A stretch of DNA of 64,000 nucleotides from Listeria aquatica FSL S10-1188 (GTDB lineage Bacteria > Bacillota > Bacilli > Lactobacillales > Listeriaceae): contig NZ_AOCG01000013.1 of NCBI RefSeq assembly GCF_000525795.1, forward strand, positions 62,001-126,000, read 5' to 3'. The position numbers were made by a program, and so were the translations under genes. The notes beneath the pieces are model-generated. The model made no database searches, was not told the DNA's origin, and saw only the letters and a list, made by a program, of their open reading frames with translations. Shown here in pieces: positions 1 to 10,926 of the stretch (position 1 is the stretch's first letter; the number at the start of each line of letters is the position of its first letter).

Positions 1-767
1 AAGAAAGTTTTGACTACATCTGGAATGATTTTTTTCATCAAGTTTTCAACTTTTGAACTGAACCAAATGGCAATCAAAATTGGGATAACGGAAGAAGCGT
101 AGCTCATCAAAATGACAGGGATTCCAAGAAAGGTCACATGAATTGGTGAAGCGATGACTGTGCCTTCAAAGAGTGTATAAAGCGGTTTTCCTGCCATAAT
201 TCCTGCAAGTGTCGGGTAAACCATCGACGCCCCGATGGCCATCCCCACAAAAATGTTCGAACCGAATTTCTTACTTGCTGTATAGCCAAGGAAGATTGGG
301 AAGAAGTTGAACAAGCTATCTCCGACTGCATAAAGGATCTGATAAGTTCCTGATTGCTCGGTTAACCATCCAAACGCAAGGAACATAGCAGCAAAGCCTT
401 TAATCATACCAGTTGCAGCTAAAACACCGAGAACAGGCGTAAATACACCCGAAATAAAGTCAATGAAACGGTTGAAGATATTTCCTGTTGATTTTTCTTC
501 GCCAGCATTTTCTGGATTGATGCCAGCTATTTCAATAAACGTGCTATAAACATCTGGAACGTTATTTCCGATAACTACTTGATACTGACCGCCACTTTGT
601 ACGACGGAAACGACACCATCTAAAGCTTTAATTTTTTCAGTATTGGCAATTTTCTCATCTTTAAGTTTAAACCTTAGCCGTGTTACGCAGTGAAACACGC
701 TATTGATATTCTCGACACCTCCGACATTTTCTAAGATGTCCTTTGCGAGTGCTTCATACTTTTTCAT
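1..767 (-). CDS. PTS beta-glucoside-type EIIBC permease, 3' end cut off by window edge
   Basis: N-terminal ~255 residues of a sugar PTS permease. The EIIB domain comes first, with the phosphorylated cysteine in the motif FHCVTRLRF (Cys27), followed by a linker and the start of the EIIC membrane domain (motifs GVFTPVLGVLAATGM and FFPIFLGYTASKKFG). The family imports and phosphorylates beta-glucosides or trehalose; the specificity cannot be read. The LicT-type leader and the 6-phospho-beta-glucosidase gene just upstream on the same strand favour beta-glucosides. I use the ATG at 767; another in-frame ATG at 779 directly abuts the AAAGG ribosome site and is less likely. The rest lies beyond the window. 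Confidence 0.9.
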   Translation of the reverse strand, partial: MKKYEALAKDILENVGGVENINSVFHCVTRLRFKLKDEKIANTEKIKALDGVVSVVQSGGQYQVVIGNNVPDVYSTFIEIAGINPENAGEEKSTGNIFNRFIDFISGVFTPVLGVLAATGMIKGFAAMFLAFGWLTEQSGTYQILYAVGDSLFNFFPIFLGYTASKKFGSNIFVGMAIGASMVYPTLAGIMAGKPLYTLFEGTVIASPIHVTFLGIPVILMSYASSVIPILIAIWFSSKVENLMKKIIPDVVKTF

Positions 768-800
768 CTCTTGAACCATCCTTTCTTATTTTTGGGCAAA

Positions 801-875
801 AGAAAAACCTAAACTCATCCGAGGAATGTGCGTCAGAAAACGACACAAAAATTCCCACAAATCAGTTTAGGTTTT
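801..875 (-). terminator. Leader terminator overlapping the RAT antiterminator
   Basis: On the minus strand the segment AAACCTAAACT (about 864-874) is complementary to AGTTTAGGTTT (804-815), which is followed by a T-rich stretch. It forms an intrinsic terminator just before the PTS permease. Its upstream arm overlaps the RAT element, the usual arrangement for BglG/LicT antitermination. The loop is about 45 nt. Confidence 0.75.
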
Positions 876-900
876 GCCCAAAATTGGTAACAATCCTTTT
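864..900 (-). promoter_or_regulatory. RAT ribonucleic antiterminator (LicT/SacY type)
   Basis: The minus strand reads AAAGGATTGTTACC, then AATTTT, then GGGCAAAACCTAAA, which closely matches known RAT sequences bound by BglG-family antiterminators. It lies in the 5' leader of the PTS permease and shares bases with the terminator stem, so regulator binding would block termination when the sugar is present. No licT-like gene is in this window. Confidence 0.85.
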
Positions 901-910
901 TGATAATCCA

Positions 911-939
911 ACTATATCATATGTGTAAAACGCTTTCAA
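911..939 (-). promoter_or_regulatory. Promoter of the PTS permease with overlapping cre-like site
   Basis: TTGAAA (934-939) and TATAGT (911-916) on the minus strand are separated by exactly 17 bp, placing the transcription start just before the RAT element. The -35 region is part of TTGAAAGCGTTTTAC, which resembles a CcpA cre box except for its last two positions. Catabolite repression at the -35 is therefore plausible but inferred. Confidence 0.7.
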
Positions 940-1004
940 TATTTTTTCGATTTATTTTCGAATTTTTAAAGGGTGATTTTACTCACTAGAAGTGTTTCAA
1001 AATA

Positions 1005-1052
1005 GAAAAAGCCTCTCTTGCTGGTTCTTGCATCAGCAAAAGAAGCTTTTAT
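1005..1052 (-). terminator. Terminator after bglA
   Basis: The minus strand carries AAAAGCTTCTTTTGCTG, a short loop, and CAGCAAGAGAGGCTTTTT, an imperfect hairpin followed by T-rich sequence just after the bglA stop codon. The opposite strand also ends in a T-run, so it may work both ways. Confidence 0.75.
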
Positions 1053-1054
1053 TT

Positions 1055-2650
<1,596 letters not shown>

Positions 2651-2774
2651 ATAATATCCGAATGACATACTCATTCCACTCTATTTTGATACCTTTAAAA
2701 TTTATCTACAAATCCGAAAATATGCGTACAAACGAAAAATTCGCATTTTTTCCACAATTACGAGAGCGTTTTTG

Positions 2775-2783
2775 TGATATAAT
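2775..2783 (+). promoter_or_regulatory. Extended -10 promoter of the Nudix gene
   Basis: TGATATAAT matches an extended -10 (TG, one base, TATAAT). No good -35 is visible 17 bp upstream. The Nudix start codon follows about 53 bp later. Confidence 0.5.
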
Positions 2784-2836
2784 GTGTGCATAAAATTTGA
2801 AAAGTTTGTGAAACTTAGATTAAAGGTGGGTAAAAT

Positions 2837-3278
2837 ATGGACTACATAAGGGAAATAAGAAAAAAAGTAGGAAATGAAAAAATTATTTTAAATTTTGTAG
2901 GCGGATGTATTAAAAATAGTGTAGGAGAAATTTTACTTCAAAAAAGAAAGGATAGGAATGTTTGGGGGTTTCCAGGCGGAGCTATTGAATTAGGAGAATC
3001 CATTGAGGAAGCTCTTGTAAGAGAAATTTTGGAAGAGACGGGGCTTCAAACTAAGATGAAATCCTTAATTGGTATATATTCCAAATATGAAGATAGTTAT
3101 CCAAATGGTGACAAAATCCAACCCATTTCCTATTTTTTTGAACTGGAACATCTTGATGGAAAGTTGTCTACACAAGATGAAGAAACATTAGACCTTAAAT
3201 ATTTTAAAGAAAATAAGATGCCACTGTTAGTTAACAAGCAACATGAAGATTTTTTTTACAGATTTAAAAAAATTATGA
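2837..3278 (+). CDS. Nudix hydrolase
   Basis: Hydrolase of nucleoside-diphosphate-linked substrates. The Nudix box is complete: Gly48, Glu54, Arg62-Glu63 and Glu66-Glu67 followed by Thr-Gly-Leu. As sequenced, the frame runs on to 3358 with an atypical tail. Removing one T from the T8 run at 3250-3257 gives QHEDFFTDLKKL and a stop at 3276-3278, about 147 residues, the usual size for this family; I prefer that end. The gene is more AT-rich than its neighbours, is on the opposite strand, and sits where the body of pdp should be, so acquisition by insertion is likely. Substrate unknown. Confidence 0.8.
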
Positions 3279-3349
3279 TGGTCAAGTATTTATTAGATAG
3301 GAATCTAAATGCACTGAAATTTTTATTAATAAACTCTTCTTCGCTGATT

Positions 3350-3460
3350 TCAATTTGATAACCTGGTTTCGTTTACAACACCATCTACAAAAAATTGAAT
3401 TTCTTCATCTGTCAACTCGCCACCATTACGTTTATGGTCAATTACATCGATCATTCTCAT
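3350..3460 (-). pseudogene. pdp: Truncated start of pyrimidine-nucleoside phosphorylase (pdp remnant)
   Basis: The first ~29 codons encode MRMIDVIDHKRNGGELTDEE and then IQFFVDGVV, a clear match to the N-terminus of Pdp/DeoA phosphorylases. The homology then stops and the frame ends after eight unrelated residues. The full protein is about 430 residues, so over 90% is missing. Its ATG overlaps the deoR stop codon (ATGA), showing it was the last gene of the deoC-deoB-deoR operon. The lost part has been replaced by the Nudix gene. This locus can no longer supply pyrimidine nucleoside phosphorolysis. Confidence 0.75.
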
Positions 3461-4415
3461 GTCTCTTGCTCCCTTTCATAATCTATTAATGCTTGTGCTA
3501 GTGCTAAATCAATTACTGCATGATTAGCGTAACCTGCTGTTAACACGGCATTTACACCTGCAAGTTTCGCAACCCCACTAGCAACTAAGATTGAATAACG
3601 TTTTTCTTTTAAATCAGATAACTGAATGCCAACCGTTCGTTCATTTAATTTTTCATCTACCAATTCGCCGTCTTTATTAATAAAGCGAGAAACAATATCT
3701 CCAACTGCATGGTCTTGCAAATTTTCTTTTTGACCTTCATCAAAATAGCCTAATTGAAATAATAAGGCACTTTTACGAACGGTTCCGACGCTAAATATAG
3801 CAATATTAGCTTTTTTTCCACAATCCAAAACCGCTTTAATAAAACGATCTTGCTCGACCATTTCTTTTGTCACTTGATTATCAAAAATCGTTGGTAGCGG
3901 CAAGTACTGCGGCTGTGTATGATAAACGCGGCCTAATTCATTAATGCTTTCATAAGCATAAGTTCGTTCATTTTCAAAGTTAACGCTTCCTTTTAATTGT
4001 ACAACTTGAACGCCTGGGACCTCTTGATTCTCCATTCTCGTGGTTACAGAATGAATCGTCTTCCCCCAGCCGATTCCGATAATATCGTCTGGCCGAACGA
4101 TCTTCGTTAAAAAATCTGCCGTATAAGCGCCGACGCTGTTAATCGACAACGTTTCACCGTTAAAATTTGACGGAACGACCATGATTTTTGCTCCATATTT
4201 TTGAGACAATTGCTGCGACAGCTCATCAGCGTTTAATAGCGGGTTAAAAAATTTGGATTTTAACGAGTCCACTATCTCTAGCACTTCGTAATAACCGGGA
4301 AATGGTCGGGCGAGAAAGATTCAATTTTTTTGCAATGGCAGCTTGCCCCATATTTTCTTCATAATAAAGGTGTGCTACGAGCAAACTTTGCTTGATTTTT
4401 TTCTTCATCTGTCAT
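3457..4415 (-). CDS. deoR: Deoxyribonucleoside operon repressor, SorC/DeoR family (two frame breaks)
   Basis: Sugar-binding transcription regulator of the B. subtilis DeoR type. The N-terminal helix-turn-helix is visible as GQAAIAKKLNLSRPTISRLL, followed by a ~270-residue effector domain that in the family binds deoxyribose-5-phosphate. As sequenced there are two breaks, A7 (minus strand; 4396-4402) after MTDEEK and T6 (minus strand; 4246-4251) at GLVKIQIFNPL. Deleting one base at each restores a ~318-residue protein. The uncorrected 275-residue frame begins inside the gene and lacks the DNA-binding domain. The start is the ATG at 4415 with AGGAAGAGG upstream. It lies in the deo operon it probably represses. 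Confidence 0.85.
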
Positions 4416-4443
4416 TATTATCCTCTTCCTCCCCGTCTTCCCT

Positions 4444-5634
4444 TTAGTTTAATTCTGTTAAAAAGCTTGTTCCTACTTTGCTGCCAGAAACGCCGAAGTT
4501 ATCTGTTACCGTAGCGCCCAAATCAGCAAATGTTTTGCGAATGCCTAAACTGCTTCCTTGTTTCAAGCTTGGCGAATAAGCTAAAAGTGGCACTTGTTCG
4601 CGCGTATGGTCGGTTCCTTTAAAACCTGGATCATTGCCGTGATCTGCTGTTATCATCAACAAATCATCCTCTTTCAAATTCGTTAAAACCTGACCGAGAC
4701 GTTCATCAAAGTCCATCAACGCTTGTCCAAAACCAATCGGATCACGGCGATGGCCATACATGGAATCAAAATCCACTAAATTTACAAAACAAAAGCCTTT
4801 GAAGTCTTTTGCCATTACATTATCTAAGTGATCCAGGCCATCCATATTGCTTTCATTATGATAAACTTCATCTAATCCTTGACCGGAAAAAATATCATTG
4901 ATCTTACCAATCCCAACGGTATGAATACCAGCAGCTTGCAGGGCATCCAAATCAGTTTTACTGGTTGGTTTTAATGCAAAGTCATGCCGATTAGCAGTCC
5001 TTGTGAAGTTATCTTTGTTTGTTCCCACATATGGTCGAGCGATAACGCGTCCTACTACATATTCAGGGCCATTCACTAAGCTACGAGCAAACTCACAAAT
5101 TTTGTAAAGTTCATCAACTGGGATGATTTCTTCATGCGCAGCAATTTGTAATACGGAATCACCCGACGTGTAAATAATCAAATCCCCAGTTTCTAGCTGA
5201 TGTTCTCCAAGCTCTTTAATGATTTCTGTTCCAGAAGCTGGTTTATTGCCAACGATTTTGCGGCCTGAGAACTCTGAAATCTTGGCTAGTAGCTCATCCG
5301 GGAAACCATTCGGAAAATAACTGAGCGGCTCTGTAACAGGTAGCCCCATCATTTCCCAGTGCCCATCCATGCTATCTTTCCCTGCGGAAATCTCTGTCAT
5401 TTTACCATAACAGCCAAGCGGTTGTTCCGCCTTCGCCACGCCTTCAATCGCAGTGTCTCTTAGATTTGATAAGCCTAATTTTTGCAAGTTTGGTAATTTT
5501 AGTTTTCCTTGATACGCTTCACCAACGTGACCTAACGTATCCGATCCCACATCCCCAAATTTGTCTGCATCCGGTGCAGCTCCAGTTCCAACAGAATCAA
5601 TAACGATCGCAAAAACTCGATTGTACTTGTTCAT
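4444..5634 (-). CDS. deoB: Phosphopentomutase
   Basis: 396-residue cytosolic enzyme that converts (deoxy)ribose-1-phosphate to the 5-phosphate, feeding DeoC. It belongs to the alkaline phosphatase-like fold. Visible metal-site motifs are the N-terminal VIDSVGTG (Asp13), TADHGNDPG and DHTRE. The phosphorylation loop reads [13 protein letters not shown] with Ser88 at the position that is Thr in some homologues. AGAAGGAG precedes the ATG. It lies between deoC and deoR on the same strand, consistent with one catabolic operon. Confidence 0.95.
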   Translation of the reverse strand: MNKYNRVFAIVIDSVGTGAAPDADKFGDVGSDTLGHVGEAYQGKLKLPNLQKLGLSNLRDTAIEGVAKAEQPLGCYGKMTEISAGKDSMDGHWEMMGLPVTEPLSYFPNGFPDELLAKISEFSGRKIVGNKPASGTEIIKELGEHQLETGDLIIYTSGDSVLQIAAHEEIIPVDELYKICEFARSLVNGPEYVVGRVIARPYVGTNKDNFTRTANRHDFALKPTSKTDLDALQAAGIHTVGIGKINDIFSGQGLDEVYHNESNMDGLDHLDNVMAKDFKGFCFVNLVDFDSMYGHRRDPIGFGQALMDFDERLGQVLTNLKEDDLLMITADHGNDPGFKGTDHTREQVPLLAYSPSLKQGSSLGIRKTFADLGATVTDNFGVSGSKVGTSFLTELN

Positions 5635-5701
5635 GAAAAATTCTCCTTCTCTATTAAATTACTCCATTACGTGGTTTCGTAATTGAGCGAGGGCCCTTAT
5701 A

Positions 5702-5732
5702 ACATCCACTTAAACTAGCTTTAAGTAGATGT
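5702..5732. other. Hairpin between deoC and deoB
   Basis: ACATC, one base, ACTTAAA pairs with TTTAAGT, one base, GATGT around a five-base loop. On the deo operon strand it is not followed by a T-run, so it is more likely an RNA-processing or stability element than a terminator. Function inferred only. Confidence 0.4.
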
Positions 5733-5772
5733 TTTCGCTATTTCTTCTTATATTTTACATGGAAAGTCTAGC

Positions 5773-6432
5773 TTAAGCTAATATTTGTTTTGTTGCACTC
5801 ACACCGAGGCGGCTAGCTCCAGCTTCAATCATTGCCATCGCTTCGTCTTTAGAATGGATACCCCCAGATGCTTTAACGCCTAATCGATCTCCGACTGTTT
5901 TGCGCATCAAAGCAACATCTTCTACTTTTGCACCAGCTGAACTAAATCCTGTTGAGGTTTTCACATAATCTGCACCAGCTTTTTCTGAAATTTCACAAGC
6001 AGCTACGATTTGTTCGTTGTTCAAGTAAGAAGTTTCAATGATGACTTTTAATAATTTACCAGTTTTGTGAGTTTCTAAAGCCACGTCATGAATATCTTTT
6101 TCAACTTCACTGTGGTTTTGAGCGATCAGTTCCCCAATATTTAAAACCATATCAATTTCTTCAGCGCCATCTTGAATGGCAACTTGTGTTTCAAAGACTT
6201 TTGATTTTGTCGTTGTTGCTCCAAGTGGGAAACCTACAACAGCAATCGGCTTCACTGTCGAACCTTTTAATTGTTCCGCAACAAACGGAATCCAGTATGC
6301 ATTAACACATACAGAAGCAGTATTATATTCTAGTGCTTCTTTACAAGTCACTTCAATATCAGCTTTTGTTGCGTTCGCTTTTAAATTTGTGTGATCTAAA
6401 TATTTGGCTAAATCTGCAGTCGTTAAATTCAT
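5773..6432 (-). CDS. deoC: Deoxyribose-phosphate aldolase
   Basis: 219-residue class I aldolase that splits 2-deoxyribose-5-phosphate into glyceraldehyde-3-phosphate and acetaldehyde. The Schiff-base lysine is in ADYVKTSTGF (Lys158) and the second active-site lysine in KASGG (Lys187). Length is normal. It is the first gene of the deo operon and carries the putative DeoR operator and promoter upstream. With the pyrimidine phosphorylase gene lost downstream, the pathway here must be fed by phosphorylases encoded elsewhere. Confidence 0.96.
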   Translation of the reverse strand: MNLTTADLAKYLDHTNLKANATKADIEVTCKEALEYNTASVCVNAYWIPFVAEQLKGSTVKPIAVVGFPLGATTTKSKVFETQVAIQDGAEEIDMVLNIGELIAQNHSEVEKDIHDVALETHKTGKLLKVIIETSYLNNEQIVAACEISEKAGADYVKTSTGFSSAGAKVEDVALMRKTVGDRLGVKASGGIHSKDEAMAMIEAGASRLGVSATKQILA

Positions 6433-6463
6433 TTTTGAAACCCCTTTCTTTTTTTACAAACTC

Positions 6464-6492
6464 ATCATAACATAGCGTTTTACATTTGTAAA
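6464..6492 (-). promoter_or_regulatory. deo operon promoter
   Basis: On the minus strand TTTACA (6487-6492) and TATGAT (6464-6469) are 17 bp apart, upstream of deoC. An inverted repeat, TTTTACATTTGTAAAA (6478-6493), covers the -35. Confidence 0.6.
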
Positions 6493-6501
6493 ATTTATTT
6501 T

Positions 6502-6515
6502 TGAACTTTTGTTCA
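6502..6515. promoter_or_regulatory. Putative DeoR operator
   Basis: TGAACTTTTGTTCA is an inverted repeat (TGAAC/GTTCA with a four-base spacer) just upstream of the deo promoter -35. It resembles the B. subtilis DeoR operator core (TTGAAC with an A/T-rich centre) from memory. Binding by the DeoR of this operon is inferred. Confidence 0.5.
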
Positions 6516-6570
6516 TAAAAGAGAGTAAATCATTTAAAACCTTGACCAAGACTTGCTTTTCAACCAATAA

Positions 6571-6620
6571 AAAACAGGAATTCAGGAAATAAAATAATCT
6601 CCTGAATTCCTGTTTTGTTT
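6571..6620 (-). terminator. Terminator of the qox operon
   Basis: AAAACAGGAATTCAGG and CCTGAATTCCTGTTTT form a perfect 16-bp stem with runs of A and T on both sides, directly after qoxD. It is symmetrical and could also stop plus-strand transcripts. Confidence 0.9.
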
Positions 6621-6626
6621 AATTCA

Positions 6627-6959
6627 TTACATCAAATGGTTCATGTGACCGATTTCCATAACCCAATAAGAGCCGATGACAACTACGATCGCGATAAACG
6701 CTGCGAAAAGAATGTTGCCGACTTGGATGCGGCCGTCTCGTCCTTCTGTCATATGCATGAACATAAGGAGCTGCAAAGCTGCTTGAATGAACGCAAAGAT
6801 GAAAATGATGACTAGCTTCACACTATATTCTAGTGAAGAATAAAGTGCTACCCAAACAGCTAGTAAAGTTAATACGATGGATAAGATAAAGCCAATGATA
6901 TGCTTCCACGGGATACCCGATTCAGCATGGGCGCTATTTGTATTTTTGTTTTCAGCCAT
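6627..6959 (-). CDS. qoxD: Cytochrome aa3 quinol oxidase subunit IV
   Basis: 110-residue membrane protein with three predicted helices and the family motif [19 protein letters not shown]. It is the small accessory subunit of the haem-copper menaquinol oxidase. Its ATG follows the qoxC stop codon immediately, so it is the last gene of qoxABCD. Confidence 0.93.
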   Translation of the reverse strand: MAENKNTNSAHAESGIPWKHIIGFILSIVLTLLAVWVALYSSLEYSVKLVIIFIFAFIQAALQLLMFMHMTEGRDGRIQVGNILFAAFIAIVVVIGSYWVMEIGHMNHLM

Positions 6960-7571
6960 TTAGTTCACCATCCCTAACAGGTAGACACCCGTGAAGATGA
7001 AAATCCAGACAACATCCAAGAAGTGCCAATATAAGCTTGAAATAAAGACTTTGGATGCTGCACGTGGCGTCAAACCGCGCATTTTAATTTGAATAAGGAT
7101 AAACGTAATCCAGAATAAGCCGATCGTTACATGGGCGCCGTGGGTTCCAAGTAAAACGAAGAACGAAGACCAGTATGAGCCGACTTTCATCGTCACGCCT
7201 TCCATAATGTAATGTGCAAACTCATAGATTTCAAATCCGACAAAGCCAGCACCTAGAAGTAAGGTGATAATCGAATAGACCATCAACATCTTCGTATTGC
7301 CTTTACGCATTTCACCGATTGCTAAGCCACAAGTAAAACTACTCGTGAGTAGCAGGAATGTCATGATGAGTACAAGCGGTAGTTCGAACATTTCTTTTGG
7401 CGGATGTCCCGCATTCGAACCAGCTTTCATCATCACAAAGTAAGTCGCAAAAAGCGTTGCAAAAAGCGCAATTTCTGCACCAAGGAAAATCCAGAAACCA
7501 AGAATGTTCAGTCTCCCTTGTTCAGATTGATACTCAAGCGGAAGGTTCGAATTTGTTTTTACAGATTCCAT
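6960..7571 (-). CDS. qoxC: Cytochrome aa3 quinol oxidase subunit III
   Basis: 203-residue COX3-type membrane protein with five predicted helices. Motifs include [20 protein letters not shown] near the N-terminus and [13 protein letters not shown] and [13 protein letters not shown] near the C-terminus. Its start overlaps the end of qoxB by 13 nt, indicating translational coupling. Confidence 0.95.
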   Translation of the reverse strand: MESVKTNSNLPLEYQSEQGRLNILGFWIFLGAEIALFATLFATYFVMMKAGSNAGHPPKEMFELPLVLIMTFLLLTSSFTCGLAIGEMRKGNTKMLMVYSIITLLLGAGFVGFEIYEFAHYIMEGVTMKVGSYWSSFFVLLGTHGAHVTIGLFWITFILIQIKMRGLTPRAASKVFISSLYWHFLDVVWIFIFTGVYLLGMVN

Positions 7572-9543
7572 GGGTTACCCTCCTTTACGCCCGTTTCACG
7601 TTCGTGAGCGGCATGCTCTTCTGTCGCACGAATTTCTTCAACTGAAACATGATAGCCTTCGTCTTTTTGGAAAGAACGATAAATCATGCAGCCAAGTACT
7701 CCAAGACCTCCAAGGAGTCCAAGCCAGTACCAGTAGAAGACAAGGCCAAACGCGCCGATGAAGAAGAAGACAGACATCACAAATCCGAGCATTGTATTGC
7801 TTGGCAAATGAATAGGTTGATAGTTTTTATCGTCCAAGTAAGACTTGCCTTCTTGTTTCTTGTTCCAGAAATCATCAATGCTGTGCCATTCTGGTAGGAT
7901 TGCAAAGTTATATTTTGGTGCGATCGCAGAGCTTGTTGCCCACTCAAGTGTACGTCCTGCTCCGTCCCATGAGTCGCCACTAACTTCACGTTTTGAATGT
8001 TTGAAGCTGTAAACGATATTCCAGCAAAGAATTAAGAATGCTACTCCCATCAGGAATCCTCCGATAGAAGAAATAAAGTTCAAGGTTGTCCAACCGTCTC
8101 CTTGTGTATAAGTGTAAAGTCGACGTGGCATGCCGTCTAACCCCAAGAAATATTGCGGGAAGAAGCAGACATTAAAGCCAACGACAAACACCCAGAAGAA
8201 CCATTTACCAATTTTTTCATTCAGCTTGTAGCCGAACATTTTCGGATACCAGTAAATTAAACCGGCGAAACAAGAGAATACAGTTCCTGCGATCAACACA
8301 TAGTGGAAGTGAGATACAAGGAAATACGTATTGTGATATTGATAGTCAGCCGCAGCCATGGCAAGCATAACTCCGGTTACACCACCGATTACAAAGTTTG
8401 GTATAAAAGCAAGTGACCAAAGCATCGGCGTATCAAAGCGAATCTGACCTTTATACATCGTAAATAGCCAGTTAAATATTTTAATCCCAGTCGGTATCGC
8501 AATCATCATTGTTGTGATTGAGAAGAACGAGTTAACAAGTGCGCCTGATCCCATCGTAAAGAAGTGATGGACCCAAACAATGAAACTTAGAACGGAAATA
8601 ACAACGATGGCAGCAACCATGGCTGGATATCCAAACAGTTTCTTTTTCGAGAAGGTAGAAATAACTTCCGAGAAAATCCCGAATGCCGGCAGGATAACAA
8701 TGTATACCTCCGGATGTCCCCAAACCCAGAAAAGGTTGGCCCACATCATCGGTAAACCACCGTTTGCCAGTGTAAAGAATGCTGTCCCGAATAACCGGTC
8801 AAATGACATGAGGCAAGCGCCACTGTCAAAACTGGGAATGCAAAGATGATGATTAGAGAAGTGATCAAAATTGTCCAAGTAAACATTGGCATTTTCATCA
8901 GCGTCATACCCTTAGCTCTCATCCGCATGATCGTGACAAAGAAGTTGATCCCCGTCATCAAAGTCCCTATCCCGGCTATCTGAACCCCGAGTAAGTAAAA
9001 GTTAATTCCATAACCTTGACTAAATTCTTCTGCAAGAGGTGCATAGTTTGTCCAGCCTGCTGCTGGGGAACCACCAATTACAAAGGACAAGTTGAAAAGC
9101 ATTGCCCCCATAAAGAATGTCCAGAAACTCAAATTATTTAAGAATGGGAATGCAACATCGCGTGCTCCAATTTGAAGCGGCACCGCAATATTCATTAACC
9201 CGATAACAAACGGCATCGCCATGAACAAAATCATGATCGTTCCGTGCGTTGTAAATACTTCATTATAGTGCTGTGCGTCTAAAAATTTCATTCCCGGTAA
9301 AGCCAGTTGGGTACGCATCATGAGCGCATCCACGCCACCCCGGAAAAACATTAAAACAGCAGATATCAAATACATAATCCCAATCCGTTTATGGTCAACG
9401 GAAGAAATCCATTCTTTGAAAAGCCATTTCCATTTTTTCGTATACGTTAATAGCACGACAATCCCAATACTGACGAGTGCAATCGAAACTTGTGCACCTA
9501 AGATCAGAGGGTCGCCAGTGATGATAAATTCATTCCATTTCAT
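7559..9543 (-). CDS. qoxB: Cytochrome aa3 quinol oxidase subunit I (one frame break)
   Basis: Catalytic subunit of the menaquinol oxidase; it carries low-spin haem, the high-spin haem and CuB and pumps protons. Haem and copper ligand motifs are visible: [32 protein letters not shown] and VSHFHYVL. As sequenced the frame breaks near 8812, where the minus strand has GCCTCATG; GCCCTCATG would restore the usual [14 protein letters not shown]. This is the only missing-base break in the window. Corrected, the protein is ~661 residues, the normal size. The split would otherwise give two non-functional halves of an essential respiratory gene. Confidence 0.93.
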
Positions 9544-9559
9544 GTTTTAGTTTCCCCCT

Positions 9560-10667
9560 TTAATGGCCCTCATGGTCAGATTCTTTTTTTATTGAATTCG
9601 TTCGTTTGGATGTCGTCTTCCATTTTTTTCATTTCTTTATCATAATGCTTATCTGAGTGATATTTCTCACCGTTTTTAATGATCATCGGATCCATGTTAT
9701 GGCGTTCAAATTGCGGATTTGTAACCGTAACTGGACGCGCTGGCTTAAGCGGTTTATCAGAAATTGTCACTTTTTCGTTTGGATTATGCGGATTCGTTAA
9801 CTTGTAACCAAAACGTTCATACGCATAAAAGACATACTCAGGATCTGCTGCCACATCAACAAAGGCTAAGTGGGTTCCTGAATAACTCTTCTCTTTCGAG
9901 CCACCTGGAATAAGCAAGCGATCATAAATATCTTGTGTGATGAGTGGAGAGTCAGCTTTTGTTTTCTTCGCCCACGCTTTATATTCGCTTTCAGATTGTG
10001 CGATCACATCAAAGCGTTGCTCATGGAAGCCTTCTCCGTTAAAGTTCGCATTACGCCCTTTATAAGTTCCTTCTTCATCAGCTTGTAAATACAAGTTCAT
10101 CGTCATACCAGTCATGGCATATTTTTGACCACCTAGTTGCGGCACCCAAAAACTTGTCATTGTATCTGCGGATGTTAATTTAAAGAGAACTGGTCGATCT
10201 GTAGGAATATGTACATAGTTGACAGTCTCAATGCTTTCATTTGGATAACTGAATATCCATTTCCAGTCCACACTTGTCGCATAAATCACAACTGGATCCT
10301 TATGCGATGTAACTTTTGGAGCTTCTTCACCCGCATAAATCGTTTTTACAGTTGGAATTGCAAGTGCAATAACGATTATGATTGGAATAAGCGTCCATAA
10401 AATTTCTAATTTACGGCTCCCGTGCATATTTGGTTCGTAGTTCTTTGGATTTTTTCGTTCACGGTATTTAAATAAAATAATCGTAAGCAACACAAAAATG
10501 GTTAGCACGATCAGTAGCATAAAGAATATCGAATAGATAATTAGATTGCTCTGATCTTTCGCAACCGGTCCCTTTGGATCTAGTACCGTCAAATCACCAC
10601 AGCCGCTTAAAACAGCCAGAAATCCAGCAGAAACGGCAAAAAGTAATGATTTCAGTATCTTTGACAC
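9560..10667 (-). CDS. qoxA: Cytochrome aa3 quinol oxidase subunit II, lipoprotein (frame break at 3' end)
   Basis: Membrane-anchored subunit II. A lipoprotein signal ends in the lipobox LSGC, then two membrane helices and a cupredoxin-fold external domain that lacks the CuA ligands, as expected for a quinol oxidase. I choose the GTG at 10667 with AGAGGGGAT upstream; the frame upstream has no lipoprotein signal logic. The T7 run at 9584-9590 breaks the last codons: read as sequenced it ends NKKRI at 9576, with one base fewer it ends NKKESDHEGH with stop at 9560, which suits the family better. It is the first gene of qoxABCD. Confidence 0.92.
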
Positions 10668-10823
10668 CCTAATCCCCTCTTTCCTTTTGAAGTATACAGT
10701 TCGTATAACGCGCAAAAATATAGTATGATTCCTAGTTTGTTTTCTACTCCCGCAAAGCATGTATTCGATTATTTTCACAAACTTCTCAAGCAATAAAAAA
10801 CACTATGTGCATATTCGCTTAAT

Positions 10824-10852
10824 ATTATAACCTATATCTATCAATTATTCAA
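10824..10852 (-). promoter_or_regulatory. qox operon promoter
   Basis: TTGAAT (10847-10852) and TATAAT (10824-10829) on the minus strand have a 17-bp spacer. The leader before qoxA is about 150 nt and I see no clear riboswitch or operator in it. Confidence 0.65.
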
Positions 10853-10881
10853 AGACTGTACATATTAATTTTTTCACAAAT

Positions 10882-10922
10882 AAAAAAAAGACCCGACCTA
10901 GTGAAAAAAGATCGAGTTTTTA
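10882..10922 (-). terminator. Terminator of the mevalonate kinase operon
   Basis: On the minus strand AAAACTCGATC and GGTCGGGTCTTTTTTTT form a short hairpin with G-T pairs and a strong T-run, immediately after mvaK2. Confidence 0.65.
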
Positions 10923-10926
10923 AGCC

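Noticed and set aside
743-928. Plus-strand ORF over the PTS leader
   Set aside because: It overlaps the RAT/terminator and promoter and has no ribosome site.
3279-3358. C-terminal tail of the Nudix protein
   Set aside because: It reads through a T8 run into non-family sequence; one base fewer gives the usual family end.
6615-6815. Plus-strand ORF opposite qoxD
   Set aside because: It is antisense to a clear qoxD and shows no homology.
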